A stretch of DNA of 25,006 nucleotides, from positions 1 to 25,006 of the forward strand of contig VBJT01000184.1 in assembly GCA_005880075.1 (NCBI GenBank), read 5' to 3'. The stretch comes from Chloroflexota bacterium. Its GTDB lineage: Bacteria; Chloroflexota; Dehalococcoidia; SM23-28-2; RBG-16-64-32. The notes beneath the pieces are model-generated. The model was not told where the DNA came from and made no database searches. It worked only from the letters and a program-made list of their open reading frames with translations. Shown here in pieces: positions 1-6,392 of this stretch. The translations under genes were made by a program, and so were the position numbers. Numbering within the stretch: position 1 is the stretch's first letter; the number at the start of each line of letters is the position of its first letter.

Positions 1-64
1 GGGCATAATGGAACCTCGCTTCCTGTGTTCGTCTGCTCGCGATTGTAGTTGAGAGTTAGCCAAA

Positions 65-1165
65 ATGTCACGTAAGCCGGATGGGGGAACAGGGAACATG
101 GAACAAGAAACAAGGGCAGTTGCGAGCCCTCCCGGCCTTGACCTCGAGCGGGTGCTGCCGTGGTTTCGCGAGGAGGTCGAGCCCGTCGATTCGCTGACGG
201 GGAGCCTGATCGGGCACGGGCGGTCGAATATAACGTACCGGCTGGACAGCGATGGGCAGTCGTGGGTGCTGCGGCGGCCGCCGCTATCGCACGTGCAGGC
301 GACGGCGCACGACATGGGGCGCGAGTTCCGCATACTGTCGGCGCTTGCGCCGACGGGGTTTCCCGCGCCGGAGCCGATGGCTCTGTGCCAGGACCCGGCG
401 GTGAACGACGCGCCGTTCTACATCATGGAGTACGTCCACGGGCTGATTCCGGTCGATCCAAACGAGGTGAAGCGGCGTTTCGACGAGTCGCAGAGGCGGA
501 ACATCGGCGAAGAGCTTGTCGACGTGCTCGTGCGGCTGCATGCGTTCGTGCCCTCGGAGATCGGGCTGGACGGGTTCGGGAAACCGCAAGGCTACCTCGA
601 GCGACAGGTGCGGCGGTTCAGCGAGCAGCTCGAGTCGATTCGCACACCGGACCGCGAGACGACGGAGCTGGACGAGCTGGCGCGCCGGCTGCCGAAGGCG
701 ATCCCGGCGGAGCGGGCGCCGGGGATCGTGCATGGGGACTACCGGCTGGATAACGCGATCCTGGACGATGATGGGCACATCATCGCGGTGCTCGACTGGG
801 AAATGTGCACGCTGGGTGACTCGCTGGCGGACATGGGGCTGCTGCAGATGTACTGGAGCCGGGGCTCGAGCCAGGAGATCGCGATAGCCGGCACGCCGGT
901 GATGGCGCTGGATGGGTTCCCGTCTTGGGAAGAGGCGGCGGCGCGCTACGAGAAAGAGAGCGGGCACGACCTCAGCGGTCTCGACTTCTACGCCGTGCTG
1001 GCGCACTTTAAGCTGGGAGTAATTCTGGAGAACATGCACCGGCGCTTCCTGGCTGGAGGGACCGTCGGCCCTGGGTTCGAGATGATCGGGCAGAACGCGC
1101 AGCTGTTGGGGCAGCGGGGGCTTGCGATAGCGGACGCTTCGGAGATCGCGGCGCTGAGGGGATGA
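65..1165 (+). CDS. APH/ACAD10-11-like phosphotransferase family protein
   Basis: This is a kinase-like protein of the aminoglycoside-phosphotransferase superfamily (COG3173), closest in layout to the N-terminal kinase domain of ACAD10/ACAD11. Visible motifs are the nucleotide loop GHGRSNITYRL near residue 50, WVLRRPP holding the probable ATP-binding basic residue, the hinge FYIMEYVHG near 120, the catalytic loop HGDYRLDN near 224, and the metal-binding segment LDWEMCTLGD near 243. ACAD10/11 relatives phosphorylate 4-hydroxyacyl-CoAs, but the substrate here is unknown and no acyl-CoA dehydrogenase lies beside it. The start is either ATG 65 or the in-frame ATG at 98, which follows a purine-rich GGGGGAACAGGGAAC stretch. 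The stop overlaps a 32-codon membrane peptide ORF (ATGA). The family call is firm; the substrate is not known. Confidence 0.88.
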   Translation: MSRKPDGGTGNMEQETRAVASPPGLDLERVLPWFREEVEPVDSLTGSLIGHGRSNITYRLDSDGQSWVLRRPPLSHVQATAHDMGREFRILSALAPTGFPAPEPMALCQDPAVNDAPFYIMEYVHGLIPVDPNEVKRRFDESQRRNIGEELVDVLVRLHAFVPSEIGLDGFGKPQGYLERQVRRFSEQLESIRTPDRETTELDELARRLPKAIPAERAPGIVHGDYRLDNAILDDDGHIIAVLDWEMCTLGDSLADMGLLQMYWSRGSSQEIAIAGTPVMALDGFPSWEEAAARYEKESGHDLSGLDFYAVLAHFKLGVILENMHRRFLAGGTVGPGFEMIGQNAQLLGQRGLAIADASEIAALRG

Positions 1166-1260
1166 ACACCGTCTCTGGGAAAACGGTGGTTTTGTTCCTC
1201 GGCGCGATTCTGGCTGTACCCTTGGTGTTCATGATCATCGCGATTGCCTGGGCACTTTGA
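1162..1260 (+). CDS. Putative 32-residue single-span membrane peptide
   Basis: This ORF is too short for usual gene calling. It starts with ATG at 1162, overlapping the TGA of the upstream kinase gene in an ATGA arrangement typical of translational coupling. It encodes 32 residues: a short polar N-terminus with a lysine (MNTVSGK), then a nearly uninterrupted hydrophobic run to the C-terminus containing VVLFLGAILAV and VFMIIAIAWAL. This would form one transmembrane helix with the N-terminus probably inside. I recognise no family. The stop/start overlap and clean hydrophobic composition favour a real product, but an ORF this short could arise by chance. It ends just before a small hairpin at 1261-1284. 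Confidence 0.45.
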   Translation: MNTVSGKTVVLFLGAILAVPLVFMIIAIAWAL

Positions 1261-1284
1261 CCAGGCCGATAGATGAAGGCCTGG
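1261..1284. terminator. Weak hairpin between convergent genes
   Basis: CCAGGCC (1261-1267) pairs with GGCCTGG (1278-1284) across a 10-base loop, immediately after the stop of the 32-residue ORF and before the convergent end of the ABC ATPase gene. No U-tract follows on either strand, so it is at best a weak bidirectional terminator or an RNA-stabilising stem. Confidence 0.3.
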
Positions 1285-1308
1285 ATTGAACTGAAATCCT
1301 AAGGGTAG

Positions 1309-2061
1309 CTACGCCCGGCGCCAGGGAAGCCAGCCACCGCGCTTCGCCGCGGGCGCGGGTGGCGGCGGCGGCGCCATCGCTTCGGGCGCGATAGGCTGCG
1401 AAGCAGCGGCCCGCGGTGGCACTGCATCCGGCGACGCGCCGTAGAGGATGCGGGCGGTATCAAGGAGGGCGGACTGCTGGGTGTCCCCTTCGTCGAAGCC
1501 CTCGAAGCGGCCGTCCTGCAGCCAGAGGACGCGGTCGGCGACGTCGCGGATGCGGTGGTCGTGGGAGACGATGATGATCGTGCGTTGCTGCTGGCGGGTG
1601 ATGTCGTGGAGCAGCTCGACGACTTCGTGGCCGTGGCGCGAGTCGAGGTTCGCGGTCGGCTCGTCGGCAAGGATGAGCTGCGGGTCATTGGCGAGCGCGC
1701 GAGCGATGGAAACGCGCTGACGTTCGCCGCCGGAAAGGGTGCGCGGCCGTGCGCGCAGGCGGTCGGCCATGCCGAGATCGGTGAGAAGGGCGGTGGCGCG
1801 CTTGCGGGCTCTGCGGCCGCCGACGCCGGCGAAGTTGAGCGCGGCCTCGACGTTCTCGCGGGCGTTGAGGGACTCGAGCAGGTTGAAGCTCTGGAAGATG
1901 AAGCCAAGGTAATGCCGGCGGAACTTGGTGAGCTGGCGTTCTTTCAGGGACGTTATCTCCAGTCCATTGACCCGCACGATCCCGGAGGTGGGTCGCAGAA
2001 GACCGCCGATCAGGGTCAGCAGAGTTGTCTTACCGGAGCCGGAAGGGCCCATTACCAGCAC
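1309..2061 (-). CDS. MacB/LolD-type ABC transporter ATPase (N-terminus unresolved)
   Basis: This is the ATPase of an ABC exporter or lipoprotein/envelope transporter of the MacB/LolD class, encoded right after its FtsX-like permease. Motifs in order are Walker A GPSGSGKTT, Q-loop FIFQSFNLL, signature LSGGERQR, Walker B LILADEPTANLD and the H-loop IIIVSHD. The only canonical start in this frame (GTG at 2061) lies just before Walker A and would remove strand 1 and the A-loop. Homologous sequence clearly continues upstream to 2172 (KVFGSG, AVDGLSLSIRRGEL), so the real N-terminus is further up. After the H-loop there is an atypical tail of roughly 60 residues, rich in Ala/Pro with a PPPPP run, ending in a basic, tryptophan-containing KRGGWLPWRRA. 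The family call is firm; the start is not. Confidence 0.85.
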   Translation of the reverse strand: MLVMGPSGSGKTTLLTLIGGLLRPTSGIVRVNGLEITSLKERQLTKFRRHYLGFIFQSFNLLESLNARENVEAALNFAGVGGRRARKRATALLTDLGMADRLRARPRTLSGGERQRVSIARALANDPQLILADEPTANLDSRHGHEVVELLHDITRQQQRTIIIVSHDHRIRDVADRVLWLQDGRFEGFDEGDTQQSALLDTARILYGASPDAVPPRAAASQPIAPEAMAPPPPPAPAAKRGGWLPWRRA

Positions 2062-2172
2062 TAGCTCGCCGCGGCGGATGCTGAGGCTGAGGCCGTCGAC
2101 GGCGCGAACGGCGGCGCGGCCCGAACCGAAGACTTTAGCCGCCTGTTTCTGTTGTTGCCGGCATCGCCATCG
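2062..2172 (-). other. Start-less N-terminal coding extension of the ABC ATPase
   Basis: These 37 in-frame codons lie between the permease TAG (2173-2175) and GTG 2061. They encode RWRCRQQQKQ, then AAKVFGSG, then AVDGLSLSIRRGEL, the expected A-loop and first strands of a MacB-type ATPase. The stretch contains no ATG, GTG or TTG in frame. Two ATGs (2170 and 2164) sit in another frame that reads MAMPATTETGG then stop. Removing one base in the GGCGG stretch near 2138-2143 would join them as MAMPATTETAAKVFGSG, a natural-looking start. An extra base in the sequence is the simplest explanation; amber readthrough or a non-canonical start is possible. Confidence 0.7.
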
Positions 2173-3273
2173 CTAGGCCCGGAAGACAGTTGCCGGTTCG
2201 ACGCGGGCGACGCGATTAATCGGCATGAACGAGGCGATGATGCTCATGAACACGGTGATGCCGAAGACGAGGGCGATATCCTGCGCCCGGATATAGGTGA
2301 TGAATTGAGGCACAAGGTCGCCGGCGACCTCGTTGAAGAGAAAGGCAAGGCCGACGCCCAGGCCGAAGCCGACGACGGCGATGAACATGCTCTGGCTGAT
2401 CACGATGCGGTAGAGCCCGAGCGGCGAGGCGCCGATGACCTTCATGATGGCGTACTCGCGCGCCCGCTCGATAGTCGCGGAGTAGATGACGAGACTGAGG
2501 ACGGTAAGACCGACGATGAAGGAGATGGCGAGGATCACGCGGATGATCGGAAGGAAGTCCCCGGTGCCTTTTTCGCTCGCGCGGGCGGCGAATTGCTGCG
2601 TCGTGTAAACGGTAGACCCTGGGACCGTCTCCTCGAGCTTCTGAATGATGGATTCCGGCGGGACGCCGTCATCGACCTTCACGAGGATGTAGTTGACGGT
2701 GCCCGGTACGCCGAAGATCTCCTTGAACGACTCGGCCCTTATGAAAGCGAACTGAGTGACGAGAACATTCCCAATGCCGCGGACGTCGGCAACGGTGAAA
2801 GATTTGTCGCCGAAGCTTAACGTATCGCCCTTGTGGAGGCCGGTCTGCTTGGCGAAGGTGTGGTCGAGGAGGATCGTTCCTTTCTCCGGAACGAATTCGG
2901 TACCTTCGGGGTTGCCGGCGCCGCCCACGAATTCGAGCGCCATAACGTAAGTGCGTACTTCGCGTCCGTTTACGTCGAATGCCATCAAGCGCCCGTTCAG
3001 CGTGTAGACACGCTTGACCTCTTCAATGGAGCGAACGGCGGAGGCGGCCGTGGTGGGCAGGTTGGAGTTCGAGAAGACGAGGTCGGTAGTACCGCGCTGC
3101 GTGATCCAGATGTCGCCGGGCAGATTGTGGATGAAGGAGTCGGTCTCACGGCGGACGCCCTGGTAGAGGCTGTGAACGACGATGATGAGGACAATAGCGA
3201 GCGTGACGCCGCCAACCGCGACGAGCAATTTTACCTTGTCCGCAAGCAGGTTCCTGCGGGCGATAGGAACCAT
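2173..3273 (-). CDS. FtsX/MacB-like ABC transporter permease
   Basis: This is the membrane subunit of a MacB/FtsX-family ABC transporter, partner of the ATPase encoded just downstream. It has the family's four-helix plan: one helix near residues 14-36, a large extracytoplasmic MacB_PCD-like domain from about 40 to 240, then three helices near 243-268, 289-315 and 330-350. A typical cytoplasmic coupling segment, ERAREYAIMKVIGAS, follows helix 2. The C-terminus ends in the usual RVEPATVFRA. Length (366 residues) is normal for single-FtsX permeases. The ATG is preceded by GAGGGG at good spacing, and a promoter-like TTGACA box lies about 70 bases upstream. Substrate unknown; DevC-type or lipoprotein/peptide export is plausible. 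Its TAG stop is in the same frame as the ATPase. Confidence 0.88.
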   Translation of the reverse strand: MVPIARRNLLADKVKLLVAVGGVTLAIVLIIVVHSLYQGVRRETDSFIHNLPGDIWITQRGTTDLVFSNSNLPTTAASAVRSIEEVKRVYTLNGRLMAFDVNGREVRTYVMALEFVGGAGNPEGTEFVPEKGTILLDHTFAKQTGLHKGDTLSFGDKSFTVADVRGIGNVLVTQFAFIRAESFKEIFGVPGTVNYILVKVDDGVPPESIIQKLEETVPGSTVYTTQQFAARASEKGTGDFLPIIRVILAISFIVGLTVLSLVIYSATIERAREYAIMKVIGASPLGLYRIVISQSMFIAVVGFGLGVGLAFLFNEVAGDLVPQFITYIRAQDIALVFGITVFMSIIASFMPINRVARVEPATVFRA

Positions 3274-3318
3274 AACCCCTCAATCCGCTGGCTGGGCCCC
3301 CGCCCTGTGACTACGCCA

Positions 3319-3347
3319 ATCTAAGTGTAGGCCGCTGGGGGTGTCAA
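3319..3347 (-). promoter_or_regulatory. Candidate promoter for the ABC permease/ATPase operon
   Basis: On the minus strand a perfect -35 box TTGACA (3342-3347) is followed after 17 bases by TTAGAT (3319-3324), about 45 bases ahead of the permease ATG at 3273. The -35 box overlaps the stop codon of the SDR gene, so the transporter can be transcribed independently. The -10 box is a weak match. Confidence 0.45.
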
Positions 3348-4153
3348 GGAGAACCCGGTCGCTGTGACGGGTCCTCGCGGAAGCGGATAGGGGGATCGAT
3401 GATACGTCGTCGCGGGCCGTGGGTGATGGCCATGGCCTGACCAACGAGCGAGTCGTCATGGACGATTTCGAGGACGGCCTCCGCGATCTCTTCCGGCCGG
3501 ATTAGAGGCATCGTATTCACGTAGGCCTCCCGGGCCTTTAGTTCGGCCTCGGTCATTGTGCCGGGAACGCCGCGGACCATCGGGGTATCGACGACGCCCG
3601 GGCAGATGCAGTTCACGCGGATATTCGCCTCGTCCCTGAGGAAGGCGAGCGAGCGGCTGAGGCCGACGACTCCGTGCTTGGCGGCGGAATATACGGGATC
3701 GGGAAGATGGGCGATCAGGCCGGCGAGCGAAGCGGTATTTACGATGACACCGCCGCCGCGTTGGCGCATCGCGGGCACGACCGCCTGAACGGCGGCGATC
3801 ACCGCCCACAGGTCCACGGTGAGCGTCTTCTCCCAGAGCTCGAGGGCAGCCGCCGGGAAGCGGGGTTGAGGGGTGCCGATGCCGGCGTTGTTGTGGAAGA
3901 TGTCGATGCCCCCGAAGGTCTCCTGGGCGAAGGAGACCATTCGCTGGAGGTCGTCCCGCTTGGTAACGTCAACGTGGACGAACGCCGCGTTGCCGCCGGC
4001 GTCTTCGATTAAGCGTACCGTCTCGCGCCCGCCCCCCTCGTTTAGATCGGCGACAATGATGGAGGCACCCTCGCGGGCGAGCGCGAGGGCAGCCGCGCGG
4101 CCGATGCCGGAGCCGGCGCCGGTAATCACGGCGATCTTAGCTTCAGGGTCCAT
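3344..4153 (-). CDS. Classical SDR-family NAD(P)-dependent oxidoreductase
   Basis: A 269-residue short-chain dehydrogenase/reductase. Rossmann motif TGAGSGIG at 11-18; Asp36 at the end of strand 2 (VADLNE) suggests NAD(H) preference. NNAG is at 88-91, catalytic Ser142 in NTAS, and Tyr155/Lys159 in YSAAK. The Asn of the usual tetrad appears as Asp (TVDLW), a tolerated variation. The PGVVDTPM segment after the catalytic core is typical of the family. The ATG at 4153 is chosen because AAGGAG precedes it at 7 bases and MDPEAKIAVITG is a normal SDR start; an upstream in-frame ATG at 4216 adds 21 unmatched residues. Divergently arranged with the MerR gene, so it may be a target of that regulator (inference). 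The substrate cannot be told. Confidence 0.9.
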   Translation of the reverse strand: MDPEAKIAVITGAGSGIGRAAALALAREGASIIVADLNEGGGRETVRLIEDAGGNAAFVHVDVTKRDDLQRMVSFAQETFGGIDIFHNNAGIGTPQPRFPAAALELWEKTLTVDLWAVIAAVQAVVPAMRQRGGGVIVNTASLAGLIAHLPDPVYSAAKHGVVGLSRSLAFLRDEANIRVNCICPGVVDTPMVRGVPGTMTEAELKAREAYVNTMPLIRPEEIAEAVLEIVHDDSLVGQAMAITHGPRRRIIDPPIRFREDPSQRPGSP

Positions 4154-4247
4154 GGGGTTGCTCCTTGCTGCCGGTATTGTGGCTGGTAGTCTGTGCCATA
4201 CACGCGCAGCCTGCAAGTCACAACTCTCCGCGCCTGGTATTTCGACG

Positions 4248-4269
4248 CATACTACAACTTGACAGTATG
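4248..4269. promoter_or_regulatory. Candidate operator dyad overlapping the MerR promoter
   Basis: CATACT (4248-4253) and AGTATG (4264-4269) form a perfect 6-bp inverted repeat with a 10-base spacer. The right half overlaps the -35 box and start of the spacer of the merR-like promoter, in the divergent region between SDR and MerR genes. This is a sensible position for MerR autoregulation and possibly control of the SDR gene, but binding is inferred only from position and symmetry. Confidence 0.4.
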
Positions 4270-4287
4270 ACGTAATGCTGGTAGGAT
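4259..4287 (+). promoter_or_regulatory. Promoter of the MerR-vWA cassette, probably leaderless
   Basis: A perfect -35 TTGACA (4259-4264), 17-base spacer and -10 TAGGAT (4282-4287) end 8 bases before the ATG at 4296. A transcript from this promoter would start at or next to the A of the start codon, and no ribosome-binding site is visible, so leaderless translation is likely. Confidence 0.65.
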
Positions 4288-4295
4288 AACGCTCG

Positions 4296-4949
4296 ATGGA
4301 GCTTTCGATCGGTGAGCTGGCCGGGCAATCCGGCGTTACCCGCAGGACAATCCGTTACTACGTGGAAATCGGCCTACTACCGCCTCCTTCGGGCGCGGGG
4401 AAGGCCGCGGTGTACGGGGAGGATCATCTCGACCGGCTAAGTCTCATCAAGAAGCTGCAATCGATGCGCCTCTCGCTCGAAGAGATCCGCGACGAGCTGG
4501 CCGGACGCACCCGCTCCCCGGAACCGGACTCAAGCGCAGCCATGCTTTTGCCGTTAGAGCCGTTGAGCCCCGGGCCTATGGCATCGACAGCATCGGAATA
4601 CATCGCAAGCCTGCGGGAGCTGGGGCCGGTCTACAAACAGCGAGGCATGTCGGACGCGAGGGAGCGCACGGGTGCGTACGACGCAGAGTCCTGGGTGAGG
4701 GTAGCGATTACCCCCGATGTTGAGCTCCATGTCCGCAGGCGGGGAGCGCGCAGCCAGCGCTGGCTCTGGCGGCTCGTGAAGGAAGCAAGAAAAATTCTCG
4801 AAGAAGAGAAGGAGGAAACGAGGCGCCCCGCATGCCATCGACCAGTACCTCTCGCGCCCCATTCGACATCGAGCTCGTCCTCGACCGCAGCGGTTCGATG
4901 GGCGGCTCGAAAATCGAGTACACGCGACGGGCTGCAACAACCGCGGTAA
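4296..4949 (+). CDS. MerR-family transcriptional regulator
   Basis: The N-terminal 70 residues are a clear MerR winged helix-turn-helix: SIGELAGQSGVTRRTIRYY, then GLLPPP, YGEDHLDRL and the LSLEEIRDEL helix. Residues about 75-135 are a low-conservation linker. A C-terminal segment near 140-178 (VRVAITPDVELHVRRRG, then a basic/acidic helix ending ILEEEKEE) resembles tails of MerR proteins encoded beside vWA genes. The last 39 residues (from about 4832) are read over the start of the downstream vWA gene in another frame and are Ser/Arg-rich, so they may not be conserved protein. The promoter appears leaderless, with a dyad operator. No metal- or drug-binding residues are recognisable. Probably regulates its own cassette and perhaps the divergent SDR gene. 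Confidence 0.85.
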   Translation: MELSIGELAGQSGVTRRTIRYYVEIGLLPPPSGAGKAAVYGEDHLDRLSLIKKLQSMRLSLEEIRDELAGRTRSPEPDSSAAMLLPLEPLSPGPMASTASEYIASLRELGPVYKQRGMSDARERTGAYDAESWVRVAITPDVELHVRRRGARSQRWLWRLVKEARKILEEEKEETRRPACHRPVPLAPHSTSSSSSTAAVRWAARKSSTRDGLQQPR

Positions 4950-5968
4950 GCCTGCTGAGAGAGACCGACCGATGCGGGCTGGTTGCTTACGACGACGAGA
5001 TCCTTCCATTCGCGCCGTGCGGTCGTGTCGACGGGAATCAGCGGCAGCGGCTGCTCGAGGCGATCGATCAGCTCCATGCGCGCGGTTCGACAAACCTCTT
5101 CGGGGGCTGGCTGGCGGGGGCGGAGGAGTTGAGCCGGCTCGAAGAGGCGCGCGTCCGCCGGGTGCTGCTCATGACCGACGGGCTCGCCAATGTCGGAGTG
5201 ACGGACCGGGCCGAGATCCTGCACCACGTCCGGGAGCTAGCTGCACGCGGCGTCAGTACGACGGCGTTCGGCGTAGGGCTCGATTTTGACGAGGTACTGG
5301 TATCGGGTATGGCGGAGGCAGGCAACGGGCATTTCTATTACATCGAGCGGCCGGAGCAGATCCCAGATTTCCTGTCGAGCGAACTCGGGGAGTTGTTGAC
5401 CATAGCGGCGCGCTCGGCAACGCTCGAAGTGGTAGCGGGCGGGGTGGCGGTCAGCAATTTGAACGGCCTTCCGATCGCCGGGGCGCTCTACCAGCTGGGC
5501 GATCTATCGGAGGGGACAGTGGTGGATGTTTGCTTCGCGCTCGACCTTCCTCCTCAGGCCGCAAGCCCACTCAAGATCGAGGTGACGCTCGGCTGGCAGG
5601 ATCCCAACGACTCGCGGACTCGATCGACTTCGAAGGTGGTCGTTGTTGAAACGGCGTCTGAAGAGCAATGCCGCCAGGAGACGCCGAACCGGGACACGCT
5701 GCTCCAGGCAGCGAAGGCGCGAGCTGCGCTGGCGCGGACGGATGCGCTCGTGTTCAACAAAGTTGGCGACTACGGTCGGGCGTCGTCGCGGGCCGTGGCG
5801 GAGGTAGCGGCTCTCGAAGCGATGGCAGTCGATCTGCCGGAAGCCGCGGTCATGGCCGAGGAGCTAAGGGAAGAAGAGGGGCAGTTCGCATCGCCAATGT
5901 CCGCGATGGCCTCGAAGTCTGTGCTGTACGCCAACTACAAGGCGCGCCGGAGCAGGGTGGACCCGTGA
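4832..5968 (+). CDS. vWA-domain protein with intact MIDAS
   Basis: A 378-residue cytoplasmic protein with a von Willebrand factor A domain from about residue 11 to 190. The metal-ion-dependent adhesion site is complete: Asp18, Ser20 and Ser22 in DRSGSMGG, Thr87 in GSTNLFGG, and Asp116 in LLMTDGLANVG. A C-terminal beta-rich region from about 200 to 270 and a helical tail follow, as in YfbK/Ca-activated-channel-like vWA proteins. No signal peptide or membrane helix is seen. The start is 118 bases inside the MerR ORF in a different frame; a GGAGG lies 16 bases upstream and a closer GAGG 8 bases upstream. The next gene starts inside its stop (GTGA). Likely an interaction or scaffold protein working with the downstream TY-Chap-like protein; its function is not established. 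Confidence 0.87.
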   Translation: MPSTSTSRAPFDIELVLDRSGSMGGSKIEYTRRAATTAVSLLRETDRCGLVAYDDEILPFAPCGRVDGNQRQRLLEAIDQLHARGSTNLFGGWLAGAEELSRLEEARVRRVLLMTDGLANVGVTDRAEILHHVRELAARGVSTTAFGVGLDFDEVLVSGMAEAGNGHFYYIERPEQIPDFLSSELGELLTIAARSATLEVVAGGVAVSNLNGLPIAGALYQLGDLSEGTVVDVCFALDLPPQAASPLKIEVTLGWQDPNDSRTRSTSKVVVVETASEEQCRQETPNRDTLLQAAKARAALARTDALVFNKVGDYGRASSRAVAEVAALEAMAVDLPEAAVMAEELREEEGQFASPMSAMASKSVLYANYKARRSRVDP

Positions 5969-6384
5969 GCGTCGAGGAGGTTGGACGCGAAATCTACAAG
6001 GTCTTGCGAGCGCTGGTCGATATGCCAGAGGACTCGTTCGCGATCTTCCAGGTCAAGGCGTCACGCAACCGCTTCGTGCAGTTCGCATCTGAAGGAAACG
6101 GCTCGCTATTGGGAGAAGTAGTGAGCAACCAGTTCCTGGATCTGGAAGATAGCCTCTCGCCGGAGATCGAAGACCGGGTTGTAGGACTCGGCTGGCATCC
6201 GCCCGAGACGCCATATTCTAAGGCCAACGAATACGAGCGGGTAAACTACTATCGAGAATGGCTGGCGCCCGCCGACCTCCGGTCGGCGGCCTGCATGGCA
6301 GCGGTTACGATCCGGACGGCATTCGGCGTGGACGAACCGAGCGAAATCTCAACCGAACTAGAGGAGCAAGAAGGGCACGAATAG
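5965..6384 (+). CDS. Small TY-Chap-like protein
   Basis: A 139-residue acidic protein starting at GTG 5965, which overlaps the stop of the vWA gene by four bases (GTGA), so the two are translationally coupled. An in-frame start much further upstream exists but would lie wholly inside the vWA gene and is rejected. The sequence has a strand-rich core (FVQFASEGNGSLLGEVVSN), a LGWHPP segment near residue 75 and a C-terminal helix TIRTAFGV. This pattern resembles TY-Chap domains, which have a type III secretion chaperone-like fold and are often encoded near vWA or AAA proteins. The resemblance is by eye and moderate. Its partner is probably the vWA protein next door. Confidence 0.65.
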   Translation: MSVEEVGREIYKVLRALVDMPEDSFAIFQVKASRNRFVQFASEGNGSLLGEVVSNQFLDLEDSLSPEIEDRVVGLGWHPPETPYSKANEYERVNYYREWLAPADLRSAACMAAVTIRTAFGVDEPSEISTELEEQEGHE

Positions 6385-6392
6385 CCGGTTCG

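Noticed and set aside
284..1039. 251-codon minus-strand ORF opposite the APH-like kinase gene
   Set aside because: Arg/His-rich translation without motifs; a GC-rich shadow of the strongly conserved kinase frame.
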